From: JABWCQ01 sp964530625
Lineage (GTDB): Bacteria > Electryoneota > RPQS01
Length of the DNA: 64,000 bases
Direction of reading: 5' to 3'
Assembly (NCBI GenBank): GCA_964530625.1
Contig: CAZHAK010000009.1
Coordinates: forward strand, 40,186 to 104,185
Numbering within the stretch: position 1 is the stretch's first letter; the number at the start of each line of letters is the position of its first letter. This document shows, piece after piece, positions 34,481 to 42,955 of the stretch. The position numbers and the translations under genes are program-made. The notes under the pieces were generated by a model that worked only from the letters and a program-made list of their open reading frames with translations, did no database searches and had not been told where the DNA came from.

Positions 34481-35700
34481 GCAAGGATAGCGCGCGCCGT
34501 GCGGATGGCATCCACAAGCGCGTCGATATCTTCCGGTGTGTTGTAAAGATAAAAGCTGGCGCGAGCTGTGGCTTGTACACCCAGCCAGCGCATCAGCGGC
34601 TGACAGCAGTGGTGGCCGGCGCGGATGGCGACGCCTTCGCGATCCAACAAGGCGGCCAGATCGTGCGGATGAATACCGGGGACATTAAAGGAAATCAAGG
34701 CACCGCGATACCCGCGGGGTCCGTAAATTTCCACGCCCGGTTCGGCGGAAATTTTTTCCATTGCGAGCGCAGTCAGGTGATTATCGTATTGCTCGATTCT
34801 GTCCATGCCGATATCTTCAAGATATTTGACGGCAGCGGTCAAACTGATGGCCTCAGCAATCGCAGGAGTGCCCGCTTCAAACTTATAGGGTAGCTCGTTC
34901 CACGTCGCGTGATCAAGAAAGACTTCGCGGATCATCTCGCCGCCCGTCAGGAACGGATCCATGTCGTTGAGAATTTCGGGACGACCGTAGAGCAATCCGA
35001 TGCCCGTCGGCCCCAGCATTTTGTGAGCTGAAAAGGCGTAGAAATCCGGATTCAAGTCGCGAATGCTGACCGGCATATGCGGGACGGCCTGCGCGCCGTC
35101 GATTAAGACTTTGGCTCCAACCTTGTGTCCGATTTCGACAATCTCTCCAACCGGATTTACCGTTCCCAGCACGTTCGAGACGTGTGTGACTGCGACCAGC
35201 GCAGTTTTGGAGTCAATCAGTTTGCGAGCTTCCACGAGGTCGAGTGTACCGTCACTCTTGAGGGGAATAAACTTCAATTCCGCGCCGACCGCTTTAGCGG
35301 CAAGCTGCCACGGGATCAGGTTGGCGTGATGCTCCATCGGAGTCAGGACAATCGATTGACCGTGCTTGATAAACTTTTTGCCAAAGGAATGTGCCACCAA
35401 ATTGATTGACTCAGTGGTGCCGCGTGTGAAAATCACTCCTTCGAGTGCGGGAGCCTGCACAAAATTCGAAATCACTTTGCGCGCTTCTTCGTAATCGCCT
35501 GTCGCCGCTTCGCCGAGTGTGTGAATGCCACGATGAACATTGGAGTAGCGGGACTCGCAGAATTTGCAATATGCGGCCAAAACCTCATTCGGCTTTTGCG
35601 AACTGGCGGCACTATCCAAATAGACCAACGGTTTGCCGTTGATCTTAATATTGAGAATCGGAAAGTCCTTGCGGACGTCGCGACCCAAGATCACACTCAT
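34477..35700 (-). CDS. sufS: Cysteine desulfurase SufS
   Basis: 407-residue PLP enzyme of the group II NifS type. YLDSAASSQKP is near the N-terminus, THVSNVLGTVNP binds cofactor, the Schiff-base Lys lies in AFSAHKMLGPTGIG (about 220-233) and the active Cys is in RAGHHCCQPLM near the C-terminus. It frees sulfur from cysteine for cluster building. The ATG overlaps the Rieske gene stop, so Rieske, sufS and sufU form one coupled set. Confidence 0.96.
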   Translation of the reverse strand: MSVILGRDVRKDFPILNIKINGKPLVYLDSAASSQKPNEVLAAYCKFCESRYSNVHRGIHTLGEAATGDYEEARKVISNFVQAPALEGVIFTRGTTESINLVAHSFGKKFIKHGQSIVLTPMEHHANLIPWQLAAKAVGAELKFIPLKSDGTLDLVEARKLIDSKTALVAVTHVSNVLGTVNPVGEIVEIGHKVGAKVLIDGAQAVPHMPVSIRDLNPDFYAFSAHKMLGPTGIGLLYGRPEILNDMDPFLTGGEMIREVFLDHATWNELPYKFEAGTPAIAEAISLTAAVKYLEDIGMDRIEQYDNHLTALAMEKISAEPGVEIYGPRGYRGALISFNVPGIHPHDLAALLDREGVAIRAGHHCCQPLMRWLGVQATARASFYLYNTPEDIDALVDAIRTARAILA

Positions 35701-36044
35701 GCTCCTTCAGCCTGTAAATACTTGACGGGAATGGCGACAAAAATGTCGTCCCCCTTCCGTTCTAGTTCAAACGTCTCAATCGGCTCCGTGGCAGGAAGCG
35801 AGAGCGCTTCACCTGTCTTCAACGAAAATCTGGCTCCATGACGCGGGCACTCGACGCAATCCCCTTCGATCCAACCGTCTGACAAATACTCGTGTTCATG
35901 CGAACAGATATCGCTTGTCGCGTAGAGTTTACCGTCCGATTGAAAGATGGCCAACTCAAGTGATCCGACCTGAAATCCCTTTCCTCCGTTGCGAGGAATG
36001 TCCGATATTGTGCAAACTTTAACTGACTTTGTGTTCTGACTCAT
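35697..36044 (-). CDS. Rieske [2Fe-2S] ferredoxin-like protein
   Basis: 115 residues, a soluble single-domain Rieske protein. The cluster ligands are CSHEH and CPRHGARF, 16 residues apart, typical of the ferredoxin component of dioxygenases and of small Rieske proteins found beside suf genes. It probably passes electrons during cluster assembly or repair; the partner is not known. No signal peptide or membrane anchor, so it is cytoplasmic. It is the first gene of the Rieske-sufS-sufU set and overlaps sufS by four bases. Confidence 0.9.
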   Translation of the reverse strand: MSQNTKSVKVCTISDIPRNGGKGFQVGSLELAIFQSDGKLYATSDICSHEHEYLSDGWIEGDCVECPRHGARFSLKTGEALSLPATEPIETFELERKGDDIFVAIPVKYLQAEGA

Positions 36045-36073
36045 GCTCTAATATTCTTGATCCGTAAACATTT

Positions 36074-36712
36074 GTGGCGCATTCTTTGCCATTCTCAGCA
36101 TTGATTGACAATCAATACTTTGAAGGTGGGGCATATGAACAGAATTCTTTCTTGCCTGTGTGTCTTGCGGTTCTTTTCAGCTTAGGTTGTGATAACGACA
36201 GCGACGACACAGCGATTTATCCAACCAACCCGACCCTCGAGATGTTGCAGGCGGGGCCGGGAGGCGGTGCGGAATTTTTCTGGTGGAGTGACTCTGGCCG
36301 CGCTCGCGCGACAAACTCGAATTTTAGAGCGGCCTTGTGGGTCACAAATACGGACACGACGCACATTGAGATTGAATGCATGGTCGGGCTATTCGTTTAC
36401 CCCGGCTGTTTGGGAGACCATCCGGACGTCGAATGCGATATCGTTGTTGAAGATGATACGTATTCCCAGCTTGAGTACGGCCCCGACGGAATGGTGTTCG
36501 CAGACTCCGTGGACTTCTGGATTGACTCGACCGTGATTGACTTACCGGCAGGCACGTTCGCCGCAGATGTCGCGTACTTTTATTACAATCCGGGCACCGG
36601 ATCTTTTGAAGAGCTCGACACCTGGGTCAATCCGCATAATGGCTGGATTGAGTGCAAGGTTACGCATTTTTCACGATACATTCTCGGGCGCAAACTGAGC
36701 CGCGTTCGATAG
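36074..36712 (+). CDS. Small lipoprotein, probably frameshifted in the signal peptide
   Basis: As it stands the frame opens at GTG 36074 (212 residues) with an unlikely N-terminus, then runs into a clear lipobox (AVLFSLGCDND). A well-placed ATG at 36135 with AAGGTGGGG upstream is in another frame. Adding one T to the CTTTC run at about 36147-36151 would give a normal lipoprotein signal (MNRIL-FLPVCLAVLFSLGC). The mature part (about 170 residues) is beta-rich and Asp/Trp-rich, ending HFSRYILGRK, with no recognised domain. It lies between the two suf transcripts on the opposite strand. Either an indel error in the assembly or a real frameshift. Confidence 0.6.
   Translation: MAHSLPFSALIDNQYFEGGAYEQNSFLPVCLAVLFSLGCDNDSDDTAIYPTNPTLEMLQAGPGGGAEFFWWSDSGRARATNSNFRAALWVTNTDTTHIEIECMVGLFVYPGCLGDHPDVECDIVVEDDTYSQLEYGPDGMVFADSVDFWIDSTVIDLPAGTFAADVAYFYYNPGTGSFEELDTWVNPHNGWIECKVTHFSRYILGRKLSRVR
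36100..36116. promoter_or_regulatory. Palindrome ATTGATTG-A-CAATCAAT between divergent genes
   Basis: Perfect eight-base arms around one base, 56 bases before the Rieske start and 19 bases before ATG 36135. A likely operator for one or both genes; the binding protein is unknown. Confidence 0.5.
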
Positions 36713-36750
36713 GAACTTTAGCGGGACCCCTATAGCCCGCAGCAAACAGG

Positions 36751-36792
36751 AACGCCCCTCGCCACTATGCGTCGGGGCGTTTGTTGTTTTTG
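36751..36792 (+). terminator. Intrinsic terminator after the small lipoprotein gene
   Basis: AACGCCCC (36751-36758) pairs with GGGGCGTT (36774-36781), followed by TGTTGTTTTTG. It abuts the converging sufD end. Confidence 0.75.
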
Positions 36793-38007
36793 TCAGTGTC
36801 CGGAAGCTCGACCAACGGCAAGCGCCACGCGCTCGCGCCAACTTTTGCGCACGTCTTCCAAGACCTCCGGCACCGTTTGAATCACCTCTTCGCCGTACCC
36901 CATTCCGATGGCGGTCAAGGCTTCGCGATAGTTCAAGCCGCGGGTCTGCAAATAGAAGAGCTGTTCCTTATTCAAGGTACCAATGGACGCGCCGTGACTA
37001 CACTTGACGTCGTCGGCGATGATCTCGAGCTTGGGAATCGCTTCAGCATGCGTGCCCGGGTCGAGCATCAGATTACGACAGGTTTGATAGGCGTCCGTCT
37101 TCTGCGCGTGCTGAGGAACCGTGATGATGCCCTGATAAATCGAATGTGCTTCACCCGCGAGCAGCGTCTTAAACAAGAGATTCGAATAACCATTGGGGGC
37201 GTTGTGATGCTGATGCGTACGATGTTCGGCACGAGCTTTTCCCAATCCGCTGAAAAGTCCGCTCAGATGACACTCGGTGTTTACTCCGTTCAGATCCAGG
37301 CGCAACTTGGCAACATGCCAGGCGCCGCCTGTCGTGAAGGCCGACCAATTGACATAGGCGTCGCGCTCAGCTTGAATGCGGCCTGTGCGATAGATTGTAC
37401 TATCAACGGGAGTATGCTCGTCGTGAGAGTAATGCAAACGCGCACCCTGTTGCACGAAAATTTCCGTGCGGCCAATAATCGGCGTGTCTTTGCTCTCCGT
37501 TTGCCAACGATCGAACACGATGGCTTCAGCGCCGCGCTCTACGACAATCAACGTGGTCGGCGCGGCCAAGCCAGGGCCCGCATGACGGTGTGACAGATCA
37601 ATCACGACACCCGTGGTGTTGGCCGGAATCCTAAGACATATCGGATGCGACGTAAGCGCACGATGATAGTGCAAGAACTTCGCGTCGAAATTATCCGAGT
37701 CGATATTCAACATCGCCGCAAACATTTCGCGATCTTTTGGCGACGCGATCAGCGCGTCCTGCGTGAGACCGCTGCGGACGTTGACTGTGGTTTCAAAGCG
37801 CGTGGCATCCGACGCGGCTTCGACATTGTTCCAGAGGAACTTGTCGGGGTTGTTCTTGCGCCACTCTTCGACGTCACGAGCGGGAACGGCCGCGGTTCGC
37901 GCCTGATTCAGGGCTTGCGCGCGATCATCGGATGAAAAGAGCGAAGGTCCTGAGGATATTTTTTCGAGATAACTCATCGGCAATGTTTGTGTGCGAGTCT
38001 CAGCCAA
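36793..38007 (-). CDS. sufD: Fe-S cluster assembly protein SufD
   Basis: 404 residues of the SufBD beta-helix family. The C-terminal core has the family segments CSHGASIGTLNKEQLFYLQTRG and LTAIGMGYGEEVIQ. It forms the SufBC2D scaffold with SufB and SufC. TTG 38007 is the likely start because GGAGGG lies five bases upstream and it overlaps the sufB stop; ATG 37977 has no such site. Divergent from SufB, as usual for SufD. Confidence 0.93.
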   Translation of the reverse strand: MAETRTQTLPMSYLEKISSGPSLFSSDDRAQALNQARTAAVPARDVEEWRKNNPDKFLWNNVEAASDATRFETTVNVRSGLTQDALIASPKDREMFAAMLNIDSDNFDAKFLHYHRALTSHPICLRIPANTTGVVIDLSHRHAGPGLAAPTTLIVVERGAEAIVFDRWQTESKDTPIIGRTEIFVQQGARLHYSHDEHTPVDSTIYRTGRIQAERDAYVNWSAFTTGGAWHVAKLRLDLNGVNTECHLSGLFSGLGKARAEHRTHQHHNAPNGYSNLLFKTLLAGEAHSIYQGIITVPQHAQKTDAYQTCRNLMLDPGTHAEAIPKLEIIADDVKCSHGASIGTLNKEQLFYLQTRGLNYREALTAIGMGYGEEVIQTVPEVLEDVRKSWRERVALAVGRASGH

Positions 38008-39409
38008 CGGAGCCCTCCATCTGAAGTTGGATCAAACGATTCATTTCGAGCGCGTATTCCATCGGCAATTCTTTTACGACGGGTTCGATGAAGCCGCGCA
38101 CGATCATCGTCATGGCTTCAATTTCGGAAATGCCGCGGCTTTGCAGATAGAATACTTGTTCGTCGCCGATTTTCGAGACGGTGGCTTCGTGACCGAGTTC
38201 AACTCGATCTTCCTTGATGTTCATGTAAGGATAAGTATCGCTGCGGCTACGGTCGTCGAGCAGGAGCGCGTCGCAACTGACGCTGCTTTTGCTGTTCGTT
38301 GCGCCCTTGGCGACTTCGACCAATCCGCGATAGGACGTTCGTCCGCCTCCGCGCGAAATGGATTTGGACAAAATGACCGAGGTCGTGTCGGGCGCATTAT
38401 GAAAGACTTTCGCTCCAGCTTCGGTGTGCATGCCGGAGCCTGCGTAGGCGACGGAAAGAATGTCCGCTTTGGCGCCGCGACCCATCAGATAGACTGACGG
38501 ATATTTCATCGTGATTTTTGATCCGATGTTGCAATCCACCCACTCCATTGTCGCGCCTTCTTCGGCAATGGCGCGCTTGGTCACCAAGTTATACACGTTC
38601 TTCGACCAGTTTTGGATCGTGGTGTAGCGGACGCGGGAATTTTTCTTGCAATAGATTTCGACAACTGCTGAGTGCAGCGAATCGCTCGAATAAACGGGTG
38701 CCGTGCAGCCTTCGACATAGTGAACGTTTGAGCCTTCGTCGGCGATAATTAAGGTGCGCTCAAACTGTCCTGAGTTTTTCGCGTTAATGCGGAAGTAGGC
38801 TTGGAGCGGGATCGTGACGTGGACGCCCTTCGGTATGTAGATGAAACTTCCGCCGGACCAGACCGCGGTGTTCAACGCGGCGAGTTTGTTATCGCCCACG
38901 GGAATCGCTTTGGCAAAGTATTCCTTGAAGAGATCGGGATACTCTTTCAGGCCGGTGTCGGTGTCGAGAAAGATGACGCCCAGCTTGCTCCACTGCTCTT
39001 GCAGGGAGTGATAGACGACTTCGCTCTCGTATTGCGCGCCGACACCCGCTAAGAATTTCTTTTCCGCTTCGGGAATACCGAGCTTGTCGTAAGTTTCACG
39101 GATCTCGGTTGGGACGGCGTCCCAGTCGTTGGCGACTTTGTCCGACGGCTTGATGTAGTAGTGAATATTCTCAAAGTCAATCACTTTCAGGTCGGGTCCC
39201 CATTCGGGCAACGGCTTTTTGTAGAAGTAGTCAAGACCTTTCAAGCGCAGATTCAACATCCACTCAGGTTCGCTCTTGTAGCGAGAAATCTCCTCGACGA
39301 CGTGCTTTGACAAACCTTTGTCAAGTTTTACGATGTTGTTCTCCGGCATGGAGAATCCGTACTTATCGTAATTGTCGAGATCGAGGGTGAATTCTTTTGA
39401 TGGCGGCAT
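38000..39409 (-). CDS. sufB: Fe-S cluster assembly protein SufB
   Basis: 469 residues from ATG 39409 (GGAG six bases upstream). The open frame continues to 39664 but that part is out-of-frame overlap with the next gene and is not family sequence. Strong family marks are GSFIYIPKGVHVTIPLQAYF, YVEGCTAP, TTIQNWSKNVYNLVTKR, WVDCNIGSKITMKYPS and SRGISEIEAMTMIVRGF. SufB is the scaffold on which the cluster forms. The overlap with sufD supports coupled translation. Three glycosyltransferase-like genes separate it from sufC, which is unusual. Confidence 0.96.
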   Translation of the reverse strand: MPPSKEFTLDLDNYDKYGFSMPENNIVKLDKGLSKHVVEEISRYKSEPEWMLNLRLKGLDYFYKKPLPEWGPDLKVIDFENIHYYIKPSDKVANDWDAVPTEIRETYDKLGIPEAEKKFLAGVGAQYESEVVYHSLQEQWSKLGVIFLDTDTGLKEYPDLFKEYFAKAIPVGDNKLAALNTAVWSGGSFIYIPKGVHVTIPLQAYFRINAKNSGQFERTLIIADEGSNVHYVEGCTAPVYSSDSLHSAVVEIYCKKNSRVRYTTIQNWSKNVYNLVTKRAIAEEGATMEWVDCNIGSKITMKYPSVYLMGRGAKADILSVAYAGSGMHTEAGAKVFHNAPDTTSVILSKSISRGGGRTSYRGLVEVAKGATNSKSSVSCDALLLDDRSRSDTYPYMNIKEDRVELGHEATVSKIGDEQVFYLQSRGISEIEAMTMIVRGFIEPVVKELPMEYALEMNRLIQLQMEGSVG

Positions 39410-39455
39410 TTTTATCTCCAGTTGTTTAAATCGAAAGAGAAAAGAGGGTGAGCAC

Positions 39456-40232
39456 TTATCGTCCGGTGACTTTGCGGACGAAGCGATCAAGTTTGAGTGA
39501 GACAGAGTTGTCGAAGTCCAATAACTTTCGCAATGACGGAGACTCGGTCTTGTAGAAGAGCTGTGCAAGCTCGTCGGGGCGCCATTGCTGTGCGCTGAAC
39601 ATGCTGTCCTTGAAATCAATCGGGCGGTTTCTGCCGAAGCCGAACGGCAAGGGCACAAATGCATCGTGATCGGTGACTATCTTATGGAATTTGTCTTCCG
39701 TATCCATATCTCGATCATCCGCGGGTATGGCGAAAAACGCCGACGCAAACTCCATTATGTAGTCGGTGCGCATTATCGTCAAACTTTGGTCGGAGCGATT
39801 CGGACCGCCGACTGAGAACGTGATGCTCTTGCTGCCCAAATTGTCAATTGCGCGTTCGATTATTCCGTTACCTACGCAGAGGCAATCCTGTTCGACGAAA
39901 ACGGAGTACTCGGCGTCATTCATCAGAGCGTAAAATGCGCCGGTGAAAAAAGCCCTGGTCCAGCCGCCATACTTTGTGTCACAGGTCATGCCATGCAGGA
40001 AGTTGCGCTTTAAACTTAGGAACTCCACGCTCTTGCCGTTGAGTTCCGGCCTGACCGGGCTTGCCGAATCAACAATCAGTATTTTCTCAGGTTTGGAAAA
40101 GCGAGTTACGAACTCGTACCAGACATCGAAGAACAGCTGCGAGCGAATTCTCGGATCGGATTTTTTCGTCGCGCCCGGATGAACCGAGGTTCCGTCGCAC
40201 CACCAACCGCTGTGAACGATGTAGCTTGCCAT
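39456..40232 (-). CDS. Putative glycosyltransferase-like protein inside the suf operon
   Basis: 258 residues, no signal or membrane segment. The stretch AFYALMNDAEYSVFVEQDCL (about 105-125) resembles the metal-binding region of GT-A glycosyltransferases, with EQDC in place of a standard DxD. HSGWWCDGTSVHPG at the N-terminus, SVGGPNRSDQSL and DMDTEDKFH later complete what can be seen. No family is recognised with certainty. It lies four bases after the 40237 gene and 47 bases before sufB in the same direction, so it should be co-transcribed with sufC and sufB. A link with iron-sulfur assembly is not evident. Confidence 0.6.
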   Translation of the reverse strand: MASYIVHSGWWCDGTSVHPGATKKSDPRIRSQLFFDVWYEFVTRFSKPEKILIVDSASPVRPELNGKSVEFLSLKRNFLHGMTCDTKYGGWTRAFFTGAFYALMNDAEYSVFVEQDCLCVGNGIIERAIDNLGSKSITFSVGGPNRSDQSLTIMRTDYIMEFASAFFAIPADDRDMDTEDKFHKIVTDHDAFVPLPFGFGRNRPIDFKDSMFSAQQWRPDELAQLFYKTESPSLRKLLDFDNSVSLKLDRFVRKVTGR

Positions 40233-40236
40233 GACT

Positions 40237-40980
40237 TCAGTTTCCCGGTCTTACAACGCGGTCGACGCGGATGATGTTGTGATCGGTAAGACGATTTGAA
40301 AACAAATGGATGTTCACGGAGTGCGGATACACATACACCCCGGTCGGCGTGACTCCGGCCCAGTCTAACACATGAAACAAGCCAGATTGACAAACGTGTG
40401 CTTCGCGCGCCCCTGCCATACGGCGGGCGTTCGCGAGAATGTCTTCGTCGTGATCTATCGCTACGGCGCCGGGAACGTCAACAGACATAAATCCGTCGCT
40501 AATCAGTATTTCATCTGAAGATTGATACGTTCCGAGCGTAAGCAAAAAGTTCCTATCCACTCCGAGGCCGTGCTCTTCGGCAACATATTCGGGTACGAAG
40601 CGGCGCGGAGTGCGGCGAAATCCGAGATTGTAATACTCGCGCGTTGCGACACCGTATTCATTCGGATCGTGCTTATAGGGCCTTCCACCCTTTTCCCAAT
40701 CTTCAACGGGGAATTCTACGAGTGTTACGTCATGCGTCATTTCCTGCAAGAGCAAGAGCGAGCGAGTTTGTTCAAACAGGCCAAAGGATTTTGCGAGCGC
40801 GAAATGAATCTTTTGTCCGCGAGTTTTATGAAGCCAGCTTGCAACAGGTAGGCAGGCAATGAAGTCACCTAATTTACCGCAGTGTGTGACCACAATCGGA
40901 TCATTCGACCTGCGCAGCGTGCGAATGAAGTAGCTTAGCTTGACAAGCGGACTACCGAAGCGCGCTTTTGAGTTGTTCAC
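40237..40980 (-). CDS. Glycosyltransferase family 9-like protein, N-terminal-half type
   Basis: 247 residues from GTG 40980, which overlaps the previous stop as GTGA; the longer frame to 41217 is shadow sequence. It opens with VVTHCGKLGDFIACLPVASWL, close to the GT9 (heptosyltransferase-like) N-terminal motif of the form GxxGDxxxxxPxxxxL. VVDRAVRPG-type C-terminal sequence follows a segment with DHDEDILANARRMAGA and HVCQSGLFHVLDWAG. Acceptor and donor are unknown. With the 40977 gene it may form a two-chain GT-B enzyme. Confidence 0.6.
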   Translation of the reverse strand: MNNSKARFGSPLVKLSYFIRTLRRSNDPIVVTHCGKLGDFIACLPVASWLHKTRGQKIHFALAKSFGLFEQTRSLLLLQEMTHDVTLVEFPVEDWEKGGRPYKHDPNEYGVATREYYNLGFRRTPRRFVPEYVAEEHGLGVDRNFLLTLGTYQSSDEILISDGFMSVDVPGAVAIDHDEDILANARRMAGAREAHVCQSGLFHVLDWAGVTPTGVYVYPHSVNIHLFSNRLTDHNIIRVDRVVRPGN

Positions 40981-41555
40981 AGCCCGAAGGACGCTCCGAC
41001 AAACTTCAACGCGTTGGTCGTGGCTTCTGCTACTGACATCACAGAGATTGGGCCAAGCGCTTTGCTCTCTGGCGCGTGAGCTTTTGCATTCGCAACAAAG
41101 GTGTTGTCCCAACGCGGCATCACTTGTGACTCGGAATATGCGATGACGATTTGAGGTTTGCCAACAGCCGCGGCAATAATCCGCCACGTTGTGTTCAGGC
41201 CAATCCAAAGGAGACACATGGAGATAACTCCGGCACGATCTTCGGACGAGAGCTTCTTGTAGTGGTAGGTTGCCCGCGACAGCCGGTCAGAAGTCGGATC
41301 ACCGACTTGAATCACTGATATGCCGAGTGCATCTAAATTTGCAATCAGAATTTCAAAGCGAGGCGCGGGCCAGAACTCGCCTTCTTCGGTCGGAGTCGTA
41401 TCCATGACAACGGTGCGATGATGTGCGAGACTGTTCGGCCACTTTGGCGACCCCAAGGGGGAGAGCAGTTTTGGACGACCTGATTCATCCAGAGTGAGTT
41501 CCAGACCGACCGATTGCTTGACACGAGCAGCGAAATCTGTTTCGTCCGAAATCAC
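40977..41555 (-). CDS. Glycosyltransferase family 9-like protein, C-terminal-half type
   Basis: 192 residues from GTG 41555. The part IANLDALGISVIQVGDPTSD and LLWIGLNTTWRIIAAAVGKPQIVIA resembles the donor-binding half of GT9 enzymes (the usual form is a Gly-x-Asp/Asn-Thr motif before Ala-Ala-Gly-x-Pro). It is too short to be a full GT-B enzyme. It begins six bases after the sufC stop and overlaps the 40237 start, so translation is coupled to both sides. Role unknown. Confidence 0.58.
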   Translation of the reverse strand: MISDETDFAARVKQSVGLELTLDESGRPKLLSPLGSPKWPNSLAHHRTVVMDTTPTEEGEFWPAPRFEILIANLDALGISVIQVGDPTSDRLSRATYHYKKLSSEDRAGVISMCLLWIGLNTTWRIIAAAVGKPQIVIAYSESQVMPRWDNTFVANAKAHAPESKALGPISVMSVAEATTNALKFVGASFGL

Positions 41556-41561
41556 GACTAC

Positions 41562-42308
41562 TTAGGCGGCGGCTTCCGCTTTGATCCAATCGTAGCCTTC
41601 GCTTTCGAGCTGCAGCGCCAGTGATTTATCACCGGACTTAACAATGCGTCCATCCACGAGAATATGCACGACATCGGGGACGATGTAATTCAGCAGACGT
41701 TGATAGTGAGTAATCACCAACGCTCCAAACTCGGGACCGCGCAGCGTTTCAACACCTTGCGCGACAATCTTCAAAGCGTCAATGTCGAGGCCGGAATCGG
41801 TTTCATCCATGATGGCCATTTCCGGTTTCAGCATTCCCATTTGAAGAATTTCGTTGCGCTTTTTTTCGCCGCCGGAGAATCCTTCGTTCAGATAGCGCTT
41901 GGTAAACTCGGGGCGAATGTCCAATAGTGTCAGCCACTTTTTCATTTCGCCGTCGAACTCTTTGAAGCTGGGAGTCTTGCCAAAGCGCTCCGTCATGGCC
42001 AAACGCAAAAAGTTATTGACCGAAACGCCGTAAATTTCCTGAGGATATTGAAACGCCAAGAAGAGTCCCCTCTTGGCGCGCTCGTCCGGCTCCATCTCCA
42101 GCAGGCTTTCGCCTTTCCAAATGATGTCACCGCTCGTCACGTCATATTTGGGATGGCCCATGATTGCCGCAGATAAAGTGGATTTGCCGCTACCGTTGGG
42201 ACCCATTATCGCATGAACTTCTCCGACCGGAACTTTAAGGTTCAGACCTTTGAGAATTTCTTTGCCTTCGACTGCGACCTTCAGGTCACGGATTTCAAGC
42301 TGATTCAA
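41562..42308 (-). CDS. sufC: Fe-S cluster assembly ATPase SufC
   Basis: 248-residue ABC-type ATPase with Walker A GPNGSGKST (about 36-44), the SufC-type signature FSGGEKKRNEILQ, Walker B AIMDETDSGLDIDAL and switch His in VITHYQRLLNYI. It drives the SufBCD complex. The start is TTG 42308 with GGAG five bases upstream. It is the first suf structural gene after rrf2, 134 bases downstream of it. Confidence 0.96.
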   Translation of the reverse strand: MNQLEIRDLKVAVEGKEILKGLNLKVPVGEVHAIMGPNGSGKSTLSAAIMGHPKYDVTSGDIIWKGESLLEMEPDERAKRGLFLAFQYPQEIYGVSVNNFLRLAMTERFGKTPSFKEFDGEMKKWLTLLDIRPEFTKRYLNEGFSGGEKKRNEILQMGMLKPEMAIMDETDSGLDIDALKIVAQGVETLRGPEFGALVITHYQRLLNYIVPDVVHILVDGRIVKSGDKSLALQLESEGYDWIKAEAAA

Positions 42309-42442
42309 TGGTACTCCGAATGTATAAGTTAAAGAAATGAAATTATGAAATGAAAAAACAGAAACCGGTATCTGTGCACGAGTTCATGCTCTTGTGAGGG
42401 GAGTTTTGCCTCAAAGAAGAGAGGCACCCCCTCTTCGCCGCA

Positions 42443-42922
42443 TCAGTTACCTGTGAGGACTTCTTCTTTGCTGATACTCTGAAACACGGGTTGTAGCTGC
42501 GTGAAATTTTGCTTGCGCTCAATTTCTAGGAGGTCAGCCAATGTCTTTGTACGGAAGAAGCTGCGGAGGTGTTCCTCAGCATCCTGCCACACACTGCGAA
42601 CAACGCATTCTTGAGACATGGCACATGCTGCGGGGTCTGAGGTACACTCGTTGAACGCAAGACTGCCTTCAAAAGCTTCAATGACCTCCAACATGTTGAT
42701 TTCTTCCGGCTTGCGACCGAGTGCGATGCCTCCGCCTTTGCCGCGATGAGTTTCAAGCAGTCCCTGGCTCGAAAGATATGCCACGATTTTCGTCAAAAAT
42801 ACACGCGGTATGCGCTGGTGTTCAGCGATGTCGCGAGTGACGTAAGTTTTGCCTTCAGCATACCCGTGGCCGATGTACATCAGCATACGCAGGGCGTAGT
42901 CAGCTTGGAGTGAGATTAACAT
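42443..42922 (-). CDS. Rrf2-family iron-sulfur regulator (IscR/SufR-like)
   Basis: 159 residues with an N-terminal winged helix (SLQADYALRMLMYIGHGY, VTRDIAEHQRIPRVFLTKIV, RGKGGGIALGR). Three cluster-ligand Cys lie in ECTSDPAACAMSQECV, spaced C-x6-C-x5-C, close to the IscR pattern C-x5-C-x5-C. It probably binds an Fe-S cluster and controls the suf genes just downstream and its own promoter. ATG 42922 has AGGA seven bases upstream. An inverted repeat overlaps its -10 box (42956-42977). Whether it is closer to IscR or another Rrf2 branch cannot be decided by eye. Confidence 0.88.
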   Translation of the reverse strand: MLISLQADYALRMLMYIGHGYAEGKTYVTRDIAEHQRIPRVFLTKIVAYLSSQGLLETHRGKGGGIALGRKPEEINMLEVIEAFEGSLAFNECTSDPAACAMSQECVVRSVWQDAEEHLRSFFRTKTLADLLEIERKQNFTQLQPVFQSISKEEVLTGN

Positions 42923-42955
42923 AGGTTTTTCCTGAATATGACTTTGCCAGTCAGA

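Noticed and set aside
39410..39664. 85-residue N-terminal extension of SufB
   Set aside because: Composition is shadow-like, it overlaps another gene, and ATG 39409 with GGAG matches the family start.
40981..41217. N-terminal extension of the GT9-like protein
   Set aside because: It reads through the neighbouring gene in another frame; GTG 40980 overlaps the upstream stop in the usual way.
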